Shown piece after piece: positions 53,060 through 62,445 of a stretch of 64,000 nucleotides of DNA. The notes under the pieces are model-generated. The model ran no database searches. It worked only from the letters and a program-made list of their open reading frames with translations, and was not told the DNA's origin. How positions within the stretch are numbered: the first letter of the stretch is position 1; each line of letters begins with the position of its first letter. Location: contig JAXEWB010000048.1 in NCBI GenBank assembly GCA_034114085.1, forward strand, positions 1-64,000, in the 5' to 3' direction. A program made the translations under genes and the position numbers. This DNA comes from Spiro-02 sp034114085. Its GTDB lineage: Bacteria > Spirochaetota > Spirochaetia > Sphaerochaetales > Sphaerochaetaceae.

Positions 53060-54919
53060 ATGAATATCAATGAACTCAAGCATGCGGGGCTCAAGAAGTG
53101 GGTCGATGAGATTGCTGCTCTCACCACTCCTGACGCCATCGTCGTTGCGGACGGAAGCTCCGCCCAGTACGATGAACTGATCGAGGAGACTATCGCGAGT
53201 GGGCTCGCCACCCGGTTGAATCCTGCTAAGAAGCCTGGTTGCGTACTGTTCCGCTCGGATCCTTCCGATGTCGCGCGTGTTGAGAAGCGTACCTACATCG
53301 CTTCCGAAAAGCAGGAGGACGCCGGTCCAACCAATAACTGGATCGACCCCAAGGAGCTGAAGGCCGCCATGACCGACCTTTATCGCGGTTGCATGAAGGG
53401 TCGCACCATGTATGTCATTCCGTTCTCCATGGGTCCTCTCGGTTCTCCTATCTCCAAGATCGGCGTTGAAATTACCGATAGCGCATATGTCGTCTGCAAT
53501 ATGATGATCATGACCCGTGTCGGCGTTAAGGTTCTTGACCTGCTTGGTTCCAACGGGTATTTCGTCCCTTGTCTGCACAGTGTCGGCAAGCCGCTCGCCG
53601 AGGGCGAATCTGATAATGGCATATGGCCCTGCGCCCCGATGGAACACAAGTACATCTCCCATTTCCCGGAGACTCGTGAAATCTGGTCCTATGGTTCCGG
53701 TTACGGCGGGAACGCACTGCTCGGCAAGAAGTGCCTCGCCTTGCGCATCGCGACCGTCCTGGCCCGCGATGAAGGCTGGCTCGCCGAGCATATGCTTATC
53801 TTGAAGATTACCAATCCTCAGGGCGAGTCCAAGTACGTCACCGCCGCTTTCCCGTCCGCTTGCGGAAAGACCAACTTGGCCATGCTCATTCCTACCATCC
53901 CCGGTTGGCAGGTGCATACTGTCGGCGACGACATCGCCTGGATGAAGTTCGGCAAGGACGGCTACCTCTATGCGATCAACCCCGAAGCTGGATTCTTCGG
54001 CGTCGCTCCCGGTACTTCCAAACAGTCCAACCCCAACGCTTTGATCGCCGCTTCCAAGAACACCATCTTCACCAACGTCGCCCTGACCGAGGACAAGGAC
54101 GTCTGGTGGGAAGGCATCGGCTACGACGCTCCTGGAAAGCTGATCGACTGGCATGGAAATGAATGGACTCAGGACAAGGGCAACAAGGAGCAGGCTCCCG
54201 CCGCCCATCCGAACTCCCGCTTCACCGCTCCCGCCAAGCAGGCGCCTTCCATCGCTCCTGAATGGGAAGATCCAAAGGGTGTGCCTGTAAGTGCGATTCT
54301 GTTCGGTGGTCGCCGCCCCAGCACCATTCCTTTGGTACACATGAGCCGCGACTGGAACCATGGCGTGTTCCTTGGCTCCATCGTCGGATCCGAAGTCACC
54401 GCCGCTGCGCTTGACGTCAAGGCTGGTACCATCCGCCGTGACCCGTTCGCCATGCTGCCGTTCTGCGGCTACCACATGGGCGACTACTTCCAGCATTGGA
54501 TCAACATCGGCAAGAACGCCCCTGTTCCCGAGCATCTGCCCAAGATCTTCTACGTCAACTGGTTCCGCAAGACTCCGGAAGGCAAGTGGCTGTGGCCCGG
54601 CTACGGTGAGAACAGCCGCGTCCTGAAGTGGGTCTTCGAGTGCTGCGATGGCAAGGCCAAGACTGTCGATACTCCAATCGGCGTCATGCCGACCGTAGAT
54701 GCGATCGATCGCCCCGAAGGCGTGTCCGAAGAAGACATGAAGCAGCTGTTGGCTGTTGATGTCGACGGCTGGCTCAAGGAAGTCGAGGACATCCGCACTA
54801 ATCACTATCCGAAGTTCGGCAACAAGTTGCCCAAGGAGCTGGCTGCCATGCTTGATACCCTGGAGGCGAACCTCAAGGCCGCCAAGGGTTCCTGTGGTTG
54901 TTGCTGCTGCGGCAAGTAA
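53060..54919 (+). CDS. pckG: Phosphoenolpyruvate carboxykinase (GTP)
   Basis: 619 residues, the usual GTP-enzyme length. P-loop FPSACGKTNLAM includes the reactive Cys of this class; VGDDIAWMKFGKDGYLYAINPEAGFFGVAPGT is the kinase-2/metal region; SGYGGNALLGKKC binds substrate; ILFGGRRPSTIPLV and FCGYHMGDYFQHW are conserved later. Interconverts oxaloacetate and PEP. The last residues are GSCGCCCCGK, an unusual cysteine-rich tail. AAGGAG lies before the ATG. A long frame antisense to it is a shadow. Confidence 0.96.
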   Translation: MNINELKHAGLKKWVDEIAALTTPDAIVVADGSSAQYDELIEETIASGLATRLNPAKKPGCVLFRSDPSDVARVEKRTYIASEKQEDAGPTNNWIDPKELKAAMTDLYRGCMKGRTMYVIPFSMGPLGSPISKIGVEITDSAYVVCNMMIMTRVGVKVLDLLGSNGYFVPCLHSVGKPLAEGESDNGIWPCAPMEHKYISHFPETREIWSYGSGYGGNALLGKKCLALRIATVLARDEGWLAEHMLILKITNPQGESKYVTAAFPSACGKTNLAMLIPTIPGWQVHTVGDDIAWMKFGKDGYLYAINPEAGFFGVAPGTSKQSNPNALIAASKNTIFTNVALTEDKDVWWEGIGYDAPGKLIDWHGNEWTQDKGNKEQAPAAHPNSRFTAPAKQAPSIAPEWEDPKGVPVSAILFGGRRPSTIPLVHMSRDWNHGVFLGSIVGSEVTAAALDVKAGTIRRDPFAMLPFCGYHMGDYFQHWINIGKNAPVPEHLPKIFYVNWFRKTPEGKWLWPGYGENSRVLKWVFECCDGKAKTVDTPIGVMPTVDAIDRPEGVSEEDMKQLLAVDVDGWLKEVEDIRTNHYPKFGNKLPKELAAMLDTLEANLKAAKGSCGCCCCGK

Positions 54920-54942
54920 GCTGTAATTTAGATTGTATTTCA

Positions 54943-54990
54943 GGAAGGCGTCGCAGGAGTCGTTTGACTTGGGCGGCGCCTTCCTTTTTT
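54943..54990 (+). terminator. Rho-independent terminator of pckG
   Basis: GGAAGGCGTCGC pairs with GCGGCGCCTTCC (one wobble) around an 18-base loop, followed by six T. It starts 23 bases after the pckG stop. Confidence 0.92.
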
Positions 54991-55351
54991 GTATGCCTGT
55001 TTTTTTCTCGATGACGGAATCACCGCCCATTGGACTATTTCGTTGATGTGGGCGATGTCAACGACCTGAGCGGTACCCCGGCGATATGGGCGGCATTAGC
55101 GACCTGAGCAATCCGGGAGGAACTCCGTTCTTGGTGTGCCGCTGGAGGGCTGGAAAAAGATGGATAAGCGAAGTGTGGTAACAGACCAACGCCTGTAGAA
55201 CCCTGTTGGTGCGGACACATGGCGCGTGGTTATAGGTTTTGGATCGGAATGAACGTCTTGCATCCCGCCTGATATAAAGTCGTCTGTTTTCATTGATATT
55301 TGTTTGTTTCCTCTAGGCTCTCTCGGCTGATACATTTATATTTTCATAGGC
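54991..55351. other. Intergenic region with an imperfect direct repeat
   Basis: CGACCTGAGC occurs at 55062-55071 and 55100-55109, each preceded by a GGCGAT. No recognised gene. Confidence 0.45.
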
Positions 55352-56131
55352 ATGAACAAGAGAATTGACGCGACGACGAAAAAACTGCTGTGGACGATCA
55401 TCATGTATTGCGCCTTGCTACTGATGGTGACGGTCGCATTGTGGCCATTCGTGAAAAAACTTACGGACCCTGCATATCGAACCCAGTTTCAACAATGGGT
55501 AGCTTCGTTGGGCCCTTGGGGATGGCTCGTCTTGTTCGGCATACAGGTATTGCAGATTGTGGTCGCCTTTATTCCCGGCGGCCCTGTTGAAATCATAGCG
55601 GGGGCATTGTACGGTACAATCTTCGGTTTGATCATCTGCCTTGTCGGATGTCTGGTCGCTTCCGCTCTGGTGTTCGTCCTGACACGCCGGTTCGGGACGC
55701 CGTTGATATATCGGTTGTTCAGCAAGGAAAAAGTCGATGGCTTTACATTCTTGCGGGATAGCAAACGGATTGAATCGGTGACGTTCATCCTTTTTCTGAT
55801 TCCAGGGACGCCAAAGGACATGCTGACCTATGTGGCGGGGATCAGCAGCATCCATATGTCCAGTTTCCTGATCATTTCCATGCTTGCCAGGATTCCCGCC
55901 ATGGTGCTTTCGCTGATGGTCGGGTCAACGGTAAGCGACGGGAATTGGCAGGTTGCCATCATTCTGTTTGTCCTGACCGCCGTCATCGGTCTGGTCGGCA
56001 TTAAGTATAAGGACCGTATCATCGCCTATTGTCATACTGCTGGCGCCAGGCGCAAGGACAAGCGGGTTTCCAAAGGCGACAAGCACCGGATGACTCTTTC
56101 GCCGCCGGATGATGGTGCTGGACAGAGTTGA
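55352..56131 (+). CDS. TVP38/DedA-like VTT-domain membrane protein
   Basis: 259 residues with five or six hydrophobic segments. The VTT core is VVAFIPGGPVEIIAGALYGTIFGLIICLVG, then LFLIPGTPKDMLTYVAGISS, then the basic cytoplasmic tail (RRKDKRVSKGDKHR). The re-entrant G-x-P motifs are those of lipid scramblase-like DedA/VTT proteins. Weak ribosome-binding site. Confidence 0.88.
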   Translation: MNKRIDATTKKLLWTIIMYCALLLMVTVALWPFVKKLTDPAYRTQFQQWVASLGPWGWLVLFGIQVLQIVVAFIPGGPVEIIAGALYGTIFGLIICLVGCLVASALVFVLTRRFGTPLIYRLFSKEKVDGFTFLRDSKRIESVTFILFLIPGTPKDMLTYVAGISSIHMSSFLIISMLARIPAMVLSLMVGSTVSDGNWQVAIILFVLTAVIGLVGIKYKDRIIAYCHTAGARRKDKRVSKGDKHRMTLSPPDDGAGQS

Positions 56132-56165
56132 GGTACTGTTGAAAGTGATTGTCACTGATATAGGG

Positions 56166-56208
56166 GAAGAGCCGCCGCCCAAGTTTTCAGCTTGTGCGAC
56201 GGCTCTTC
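56166..56208. terminator. Bidirectional terminator between VTT and fucI genes
   Basis: GAAGAGCCGCCGC and GCGACGGCTCTTC pair (one wobble), and the inner CAAG/CTTG extend the stem. TTCT-rich sequence follows on the plus strand. It separates the convergent ends of the VTT gene (56131) and fucI (56229). Confidence 0.8.
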
Positions 56209-56228
56209 TTCTATCTGCCGGGGAATGA

Positions 56229-58055
56229 TCAATACTTGCCGTACAACGGTCCGTAGGCGGCGCAGGCACGATAGTCCGAGCCTTCCTTGTCCATGCCGAA
56301 CGCATTCCCTGAGCTTGGACGGAAAATGTCTCCGTCCGGTACGTTGTGCATGCAGACGGGAATCCTCAGCATCGAGCAAAGGGTGATCAGGTCTGCGCCG
56401 ATATGACCATAGCTGATCGCGCCATGGTTGGCTCCCCAATTCGCCATGACGGAGTAGACATCCTTGAAAGGACCGTCCTTACCATCGATACGGGGTACAA
56501 ACCACGTGGTCGGCCAAGTCGGGTCTGTCCGCTTGTTGAGAGCCTGGAACACTTCGGCGGGAACTTCTACGGTCCATCCTTCCGCAATCTGAAGCACAGG
56601 ACCAAGACCCTTGACGATATTGAGGCGGCTCATGGTCACGGGCATCGCCCCTTCGCTGAGGAAGGTGGAGCTGTAGCCACCGCCACGGAAATACCCACCG
56701 TTGGCGACGCTGAACTCAGTGTTTTCCAGTACGTTCTTCACATCCTCCGGGACAATCTCCCAGAAATGCTTCATGACCGGCTTTCCATCCTTGTCCTTCA
56801 TCGCGCCGGTGGCGTCAAGCGTGGTTGCGCCACTGTTGATCAGATGGATGAATCCATCCTTCGCCAAGCCGGTGGGCTTCCAACCGGTCACACGTTCGAT
56901 AGATTCCGGACTCCAGTAGGTGCGGACATCGCTGAAAATCTGGGCGCGGTTGCTCAGGAGTTTTCCAAACAGCATCGCCGTTCCGTTGAGATGATCGTTT
57001 TCGGTGGCGCATACGAACGGTTCTCGAATGCCGTTCCAATCGAAGGAGGTGCAGAGCATCGTCTCCATGAAGTCGCCGTTCGGCCAATGGTCGGTCCACT
57101 GCCGCTGTCCCTGGAACCCGCTGAACAATGCGTTGTGGCCGTTCGATTCTTCCGCATAGCCCATTTCCTTGAGCTTCGGGTTGCCGATCATCAGGTCCCG
57201 GCCGATCATCACCATCTTGATGCAATAGTCCCAGTCCTTCCTCCGCTGTTCCCCAGAGCGCTGCCACTGGGGGGGATTGACCATGTCGGGGGCTTCTTTG
57301 CAGTTTTCCTTAACCCATTTCACCGCCCGTTCAAACTCATCCTTGTCGTAGATGCCTTCATTGATACGGCGTTCAATCTCGCACATGTCGATGGCTTCCG
57401 TCCGCATGCCCAAATAGGCTTGGAGGAAATCCTGGTCGACGATGGATCCTGCGATGCCCATGGCGCAGCCGCCCATGGAAAGATAACTCTTGCCCCGCAT
57501 GGTCGCCACCGCCAGGCCCGCGCGGGCGAACCGGAGGATTTTCTCCGAGACGTCGGCGGGAATCGACGTGTCGGTGCTGTCCTGCACATTGCGTCCGTAG
57601 ATGCCGAAGGCGGGAAGGCCCTTCTGCGCATGGGCGGCTAGGACCGCGGCGAGATATACGGCTCCAGGACGTTCTGTGCCGTTGAAGCCCCACACCGCCT
57701 TCACGGTAAACGGATCGTCGTCAAAGGTCTCGGTTCCATAGCACCAGCACGGGGTGACGGTTAGCGTGATGGCGACCCCTTCCCGTGCGAATTTCGCGGC
57801 GCAGGCCGCGGCTTCCGCCACGCCGCCAATCGTCGTATCCGCTATGACGCATTCTAGGGGGAGTCCGTTCCCATGCCTGATATTCTCGCTGATCAGCTTT
57901 GCCGCCGCTTTCGCCATATTCATTGTCTGGACTTCCAGGGATTCTCTCACTCCTCGTTGCCGTCCGTCGATCGCAGGGCGGATGCCAAGCTTCGGTAATT
58001 CCCCCGCATATCTCTTTTCGGGTCCGATCGAAGTGATGTGTGAAACTGTTGCCAT
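56229..58055 (-). CDS. fucI: L-fucose isomerase
   Basis: 608 residues, as expected. LGIRPAIDGRQRGVRESLE at the start is the FucI signature; VTPCWCYGTETFDDDP and DTSIPADVSEKILRFARAG follow; FVCATENDHLNGTAMLFGKLLSNRAQIFSDVRTYW includes the metal-binding Glu/Asp; SVMANWGANHGAISYGHIGADL carries the late His. Uses Mn(II) to convert L-fucose to L-fuculose (also D-arabinose). GGAGG precedes the ATG. Divergent from the mutarotase gene. Confidence 0.97.
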   Translation of the reverse strand: MATVSHITSIGPEKRYAGELPKLGIRPAIDGRQRGVRESLEVQTMNMAKAAAKLISENIRHGNGLPLECVIADTTIGGVAEAAACAAKFAREGVAITLTVTPCWCYGTETFDDDPFTVKAVWGFNGTERPGAVYLAAVLAAHAQKGLPAFGIYGRNVQDSTDTSIPADVSEKILRFARAGLAVATMRGKSYLSMGGCAMGIAGSIVDQDFLQAYLGMRTEAIDMCEIERRINEGIYDKDEFERAVKWVKENCKEAPDMVNPPQWQRSGEQRRKDWDYCIKMVMIGRDLMIGNPKLKEMGYAEESNGHNALFSGFQGQRQWTDHWPNGDFMETMLCTSFDWNGIREPFVCATENDHLNGTAMLFGKLLSNRAQIFSDVRTYWSPESIERVTGWKPTGLAKDGFIHLINSGATTLDATGAMKDKDGKPVMKHFWEIVPEDVKNVLENTEFSVANGGYFRGGGYSSTFLSEGAMPVTMSRLNIVKGLGPVLQIAEGWTVEVPAEVFQALNKRTDPTWPTTWFVPRIDGKDGPFKDVYSVMANWGANHGAISYGHIGADLITLCSMLRIPVCMHNVPDGDIFRPSSGNAFGMDKEGSDYRACAAYGPLYGKY

Positions 58056-58090
58056 GTCGTACCTCCTGTGGTATATATAGAGTCAGAGCT

Positions 58091-58106
58091 ATGTAATCGT
58101 TTACAT
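58091..58106. promoter_or_regulatory. LacI-type operator between fucI and fucU
   Basis: ATGTAA-TCGT-TTACAT, arms perfect, with CG in the centre, matches the TGTAAnCGnTTACA pattern of LacI-family operators. It lies 36 bases upstream of fucI and about 160 upstream of fucU. No LacI gene is in the window. Confidence 0.6.
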
Positions 58107-58261
58107 TCGATTTCAGTATACACGTTACCGCCAGTTTTGCAACCTGTTTTTTGGATGATGTGACCTTCCGTTGACGTGGTATGACCGGTCCATATCCATG
58201 GGTGACAGGGCGCTGGCGTCCGTTGTATCATAAAACATGGGGTTTGCAAAAGGAGAAAGAC

Positions 58262-58687
58262 ATGCTGAAGAACATTCCCCCCATCATCAGCCCTGAATTG
58301 CTGAAGATACTCATGGAGATGGGCCATGGAGACGAACTGGTCATCGGTGACGGCAATTTCCCCGCCGCGTCAATGAATGACAGGGTGGTGAGGCTTGACG
58401 GCCATGGCGTGCCGGAGGTGCTTGAAGCGATCCTCAAGTTGTTTCCGCTGGACATCTATGCCGACAATGCGTTTTTGATGGAGAAGGTTCCCGGCGACCC
58501 GGTGGAGACTCCGGTTTGGGCGACCTATGAAAAGCTGGCGAAGGAAGGCGACCCGAACTTCAAGGAGTTCAAATACATCGACCGCTTCGGCTTCTATGAG
58601 AGGACTAAAACGGCCTATGCGGTAGTCGCCACCAGCGAAACCGCTCTGTACGCCAATATCCTTCTCAAGAAAGGCGTGATTGCGTAA
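58262..58687 (+). CDS. fucU: L-fucose mutarotase (FucU/RbsD family)
   Basis: 141 residues from the ATG at 58262 (AAAGGAG upstream). MLKNIPPIISPELLKILMEMGHGDELVIGDGNFPAAS with the catalytic-type His and Asp, and FERKAYA-like FYERTKTAYAVVATSE and LYANILLKKG near the end. Interconverts fucose anomers for the isomerase. Confidence 0.95.
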   Translation: MLKNIPPIISPELLKILMEMGHGDELVIGDGNFPAASMNDRVVRLDGHGVPEVLEAILKLFPLDIYADNAFLMEKVPGDPVETPVWATYEKLAKEGDPNFKEFKYIDRFGFYERTKTAYAVVATSETALYANILLKKGVIA

Positions 58688-58964
58688 CGTTTTATAACGT
58701 CTCCGCTAGGCCTCGCTTGCATTCCGCTTGTATATTCCAAGACTACACCGAGACTTTTGTCGGTGTGGAGGGGTGGAGAAATCCGGATCCCCGGGCTTTG
58801 CCATGTGCAAAGAACGTTCGTAATCGGCATGCACATATCGCATGCCGACGGTGGAGCCAGAACAAGGCCGGGGGGAACCATCCGCCATCCGCCATGCGCC
58901 TCCAACGGAACGGACAGGTGCCGGATTCGCTATCGTGTACTGGCTTTTCGGTCAGTCCCCTCCG
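58688..58964. other. Intergenic hairpins between fucU and the AraC gene
   Basis: ACGTT-TTAT-AACGT overlaps the fucU stop (58687-58700). ACACCGA and TCGGTGT form a hairpin near 58750. TCGGCATGC (58824-58832) and GCATGCCGA (58840-58848) are perfect arms around seven bases. None has a strong T-run. No gene. Confidence 0.55.
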
Positions 58965-59849
58965 TTACCGGTACCAGCTTGTACGATCCTCCTTGTATTC
59001 GCGGGGGCTCATTGCCATGACCTTGCGGAACTGGCGGGAGAAATAGTTGGGATCGGAGAAACCGGTCGCGTCGGAGATCGCCGCCATCGACAGCGGGGTG
59101 GTGCGTATCAGCTTGCAAGCCAGCTCGATGCGCTTGTGCGTGTGGAACTCCACCGGCGAAAGCCCCGTGCATTTCTGGAAATACCTATTGAGCGTACTGG
59201 CGCTCATGTTCGCCACTTCCATCAATTCTTCCGTCGTAACCGGCTGGTCGGTGTGGGATTCGATATAGCTGAACACATCGGCCAGGCGGAGGATCATTTG
59301 GTTGTCCCCCCGTGGAGTTTCTTCATAGATGCGGAAGATCATGACGAGGAACTGCATCAGGTAGGCGAAGGCGATGCTTTTCGCACCGTTGTTGTAGTCT
59401 GTGGAATCAGACTCCGCAAGCATTCTTTCGACCAGCGGGAGCAACTCGGCGATCTGGGCCGGTGTAAGCCGGAGCATCGACGAGAACCGCGTATCATTGC
59501 GGTACATCGGCTCGATAGTGAACAGGGCCTGATAGCCCGGCATGTCGGTCAGATCAAAAAATCTATCCTTGAACAGCCGTCTGCCGAACAGGATGTTGTA
59601 CAGGACCAGATCCTGCACATCCTTATAGCCATGTTCCATCCCCGGGACAATGACGAACAGGTTTCCCGGACGGAGCGCCAGTTCGTTTTCCTTGGTGAAA
59701 TGGACTCCCTTGCCCGAAACGATGAATACAAGCTCATAGAAGTCATGGCTGTGTAGCGGGTAGGGAAGCTCCGGGTCTCTCTTGATGACCTTCATCTGGA
59801 AGGTCGGATCGTAAAAGTAGTCGTTGGCGAACAGTTTGAGCCGTATCAT
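58965..59849 (-). CDS. AraC-family regulator (RhaR/RhaS-like)
   Basis: 294 residues. N-terminal cupin (LHSHDFYELVFIVSGKGVHF, RPGNLFVIVPGMEHGY) binds sugar, and the C-terminal two-helix-turn-helix domain contains VTTEELMEVANMSASTLNRYFQKCTGLSPVEFHTHKRI and DATGFSDPNYFSRQFRKVMAMSPREYK. Divergent from L-rhamnose isomerase; likely activates the rhamnose operon. Confidence 0.92.
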   Translation of the reverse strand: MIRLKLFANDYFYDPTFQMKVIKRDPELPYPLHSHDFYELVFIVSGKGVHFTKENELALRPGNLFVIVPGMEHGYKDVQDLVLYNILFGRRLFKDRFFDLTDMPGYQALFTIEPMYRNDTRFSSMLRLTPAQIAELLPLVERMLAESDSTDYNNGAKSIAFAYLMQFLVMIFRIYEETPRGDNQMILRLADVFSYIESHTDQPVTTEELMEVANMSASTLNRYFQKCTGLSPVEFHTHKRIELACKLIRTTPLSMAAISDATGFSDPNYFSRQFRKVMAMSPREYKEDRTSWYR

Positions 59850-59955
59850 GATAAAATCGTGCTATAAATTAGTTGATATGTCAAGGTGAAATTGAAAAAC
59901 TACCCCCACAATAATAACAGATGGTAGCCCATGACCGGCTATCAGGGAGGGGTTG

Positions 59956-61206
59956 GTGACCAGTTACGAAGTTGCGAAGAATGAATACTTGAAGTTGGGC
60001 GTAGATACGGACTCCGTACTGGAATCGCTTGCCGTTGTTCCCGTTTCCGTCCATTGCTGGCAGGGAGACGATGTCGGTGGATTTGAGCGACCAGATTCGA
60101 CGCTTGCGGGCGGAGGCATCCAGACCACCGGTAATTTTCCCGGCAAGGCCCGGTCGATAGAGGAGCTGCGGGCCGACATCGACAAGGTGTTTTCCCTTGT
60201 CCCCGGAGCGCATCGGCTGAACCTTCATGCGAGCTATGGGGAATTCGGCGGTGAATTCATCGACCGCGACCAGATAGAGGAGAAGCATTTCCAGGGGTGG
60301 GTCGATTGGGCGAAAAAGCGTGGCATCGGTCTTGACTTCAATGGGACGTTTTTTAGTCATCCGTTTGCTGATGATGGATTTACATTAGCAAGCAAGGATC
60401 CTGTAATCCGCACCTTCTGGATTGAGCATGCCAAACGTTGCCGGCGGATAGCCGCATGGATCGGCAAGGAACTGGGAAGCCCCTGCATCCTTGACACTTG
60501 GGTTCCCGATGGTGCCAAGGACTATACCGTGGACAAGATTGGCTACCGGCGGATTCTCAAGGAATCCCTTGATGAAATCTTCTCGGTACCATATCCGGCG
60601 GACCAGATGCGGGACGCGCTGGAGACGAAGCTTTTCGGTATTGGAAGCGAAGCGTTCGTTGTTGGTTCCCATGAGTTCTATATGAACTATGCCGCCAGGA
60701 ACGGACATATGCTCTGCATGGACTTGGGGCATTTCCATGTAGGCGAGGATATTTCTGATAAATTATCCGCGATCCTGCTGTTTGATGACGAAATACTGCT
60801 ACATGTGAGTCGTCCTATGCGATGGGACAGCGACCATGTCGTGCTGTTCGACGACAAAGTCCGTGCCGTGGCGGAAGAGCTGGTACGGAGCGGCAAGCTT
60901 TCCTCCGTCCACATTGGCCTGGACTACTTCGACGCCTCGATCAATCGCGTCGGTGCCTGGGTCACTGGCATCAGGTCGATGCGCAAGGCCCTGCTATATG
61001 CAATGCTCGAACCTCAGGCACAACTGAAAACCTACGAAGAACAGGGCAACGGCTATGCCAAGATGGCCTTGCTGGAGAATATGGCGGTCATGCCGTTCGG
61101 TGCGGTCTGGGACGAATTCTGCCGCCGCAACGGCGCGCCGTCCGACCTTGGCGTCGTGGAGCGAATCATGGACTATGAAGCGAATGTACAAGGGCTGAGG
61201 GTATGA
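59956..61206 (+). CDS. rhaI: L-rhamnose isomerase (RhaI type)
   Basis: 416 residues from the GTG at 59956, chosen because GGAGG is five bases upstream; a TTG one codon earlier is too close. Xylose-isomerase-like barrel with PVSVHCWQGDDVGGFE, RLNLHASYGE, DFNGTFFSHP, CILDTWVPDGAKDY, GSHEFYMNYAA, CMDLGHFHVGEDI and GLDYFDASINRVGAW, which carry the two metal sites. Converts L-rhamnose to L-rhamnulose. Overlaps the aldolase gene by 4 bases. Confidence 0.93.
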   Translation: MTSYEVAKNEYLKLGVDTDSVLESLAVVPVSVHCWQGDDVGGFERPDSTLAGGGIQTTGNFPGKARSIEELRADIDKVFSLVPGAHRLNLHASYGEFGGEFIDRDQIEEKHFQGWVDWAKKRGIGLDFNGTFFSHPFADDGFTLASKDPVIRTFWIEHAKRCRRIAAWIGKELGSPCILDTWVPDGAKDYTVDKIGYRRILKESLDEIFSVPYPADQMRDALETKLFGIGSEAFVVGSHEFYMNYAARNGHMLCMDLGHFHVGEDISDKLSAILLFDDEILLHVSRPMRWDSDHVVLFDDKVRAVAEELVRSGKLSSVHIGLDYFDASINRVGAWVTGIRSMRKALLYAMLEPQAQLKTYEEQGNGYAKMALLENMAVMPFGAVWDEFCRRNGAPSDLGVVERIMDYEANVQGLRV

Positions 61207-62324
61207 ACGAAAGGACGAAACTCGATGAACTGATTGTATTGTCCCGGTATTATGGAAATGACCCGCAGTATGTGCTGTTGGGCGGTGGCAACACTTCCGC
61301 CAAGGAGGGGGACGTCATGTACGTCAAGGCCTCCGGCCATGCTCTTGGTACAATCTCCGCCGATGGCTTCGTCCGCATGTCGTTGAAGAAACTTGCCAAT
61401 ATCTGGACGAAGACGTATCCCGCCGACGATAGCGTCCGTGAAGACGAGGTGTTGAGGGATATGATGGACTGCCGGCGTCCAGGGGAAACGGCCCGTCCGA
61501 GTGTGGAGGCCCTGCTCCATGCGTTGATTCCGTACACTTATGTCGTGCATCTGCATCCCGCCATGGTCAATGGCCTGACATGCGGGCAATGCGGCCAGGC
61601 CGCCGTCGCCATCCTGTTTCCCGACGCCTTGTGGATTCCGTTGGTAAAGCCTGGGTATATCCTGGCCGACGTTGTCCGCCGGGCGATGTCCGAATATGCC
61701 ACGGACCATGACGGTTTGGTTCCCAAAATCATTTTCCTACAGAATCACGGCATATTCGTGGGGGCCGATACCCCCGATGAGATCCACGGCATCTATGAAC
61801 ATGTGATGAAGACCTTGGCAGGACATGTCGTACGTCGCCCTAATTTTTCAGAGGTGACGATCAAGATGAACGACATCGGGCAGATTTTCGACGGCCTGCG
61901 GCGGTTCGCCGGCGCGGACGCAGATATCCGCATGGTAATGAACGTCGAGCTTCAGACGAAGTTGCAGGACAAGGAGACGTTCTATTCCATCAGTTCTGCG
62001 TTTACCCCGGACCATATCGTCTACAGCGGGTTCAAACCCCTGTGGATTGAGGATTCGGTATTTTCTCTGGCTGATCCCGCTGGTGAAATCGCCCGGTCGT
62101 GCGGGGAGCTCACGGAGAAGGAAGGTGTCCGGCCCAAGGTCGTCTGCGTCCAGGGGCGCGGGGTGTTCGCTTTCGGTGAGAACGCATTGGCGTTGTTTCT
62201 GGATACCGTCAAGGTATCGGTGTTTACGGAAACTTTTGGCGGCGCCCGTTTCATGGACGACGCCATGATAGACTTCATCCGTACCTGGGAGGTGGAGAAG
62301 TATCGTTCATCCGTCCTCAAATAG
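61203..62324 (+). CDS. Class II aldolase/adducin protein, probable rhamnulose-1-phosphate aldolase
   Basis: 373 residues. GGGNTSAKEGDVMYVKASG, RPSVEALLHALIPYTYVVHLHPAMVNGL (Glu and His-x-His) and FLQNHGIFVGADT (third zinc His) are the class II aldolase motifs. It resembles the aldolase half of the RhaD/RhaE-type fusion but has no dehydrogenase domain. Cleaves rhamnulose-1-phosphate to dihydroxyacetone phosphate and lactaldehyde (inference). The kinase is not in the window. Confidence 0.85.
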   Translation: MNERTKLDELIVLSRYYGNDPQYVLLGGGNTSAKEGDVMYVKASGHALGTISADGFVRMSLKKLANIWTKTYPADDSVREDEVLRDMMDCRRPGETARPSVEALLHALIPYTYVVHLHPAMVNGLTCGQCGQAAVAILFPDALWIPLVKPGYILADVVRRAMSEYATDHDGLVPKIIFLQNHGIFVGADTPDEIHGIYEHVMKTLAGHVVRRPNFSEVTIKMNDIGQIFDGLRRFAGADADIRMVMNVELQTKLQDKETFYSISSAFTPDHIVYSGFKPLWIEDSVFSLADPAGEIARSCGELTEKEGVRPKVVCVQGRGVFAFGENALALFLDTVKVSVFTETFGGARFMDDAMIDFIRTWEVEKYRSSVLK

Positions 62325-62383
62325 CGATGGAATGCTCCGGCGGATTCAGGAAAGGGAGAAGCCGGGCGAATGAAAGGGGTGTC

Positions 62384-62427
62384 TTCCGGTTTTCCGGAAA
62401 CAAAAACATATTCGGATCCGGTCCGAA
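62384..62427 (+). promoter_or_regulatory. Two hairpins between aldolase and binding-protein genes
   Basis: TTCCGG-TTTT-CCGGAA (62384-62399) and TTCGG-ATCCGGT-CCGAA (62411-62427) lie just before the ribosome-binding site. No T-run. Likely message processing or stabilisation. Confidence 0.5.
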
Positions 62428-62445
62428 AAACAAAAGGAGTTTTGC

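Noticed and set aside
52904..55030. A 708-codon minus-strand open frame antisense to pckG
   Set aside because: It mirrors pckG, has no recognisable domain, and the plus strand gives a complete enzyme with ribosome-binding site and terminator.
56346..57641. A 431-codon plus-strand frame inside fucI
   Set aside because: Antisense shadow; composition is His/Arg-rich without domains, and fucI is complete.
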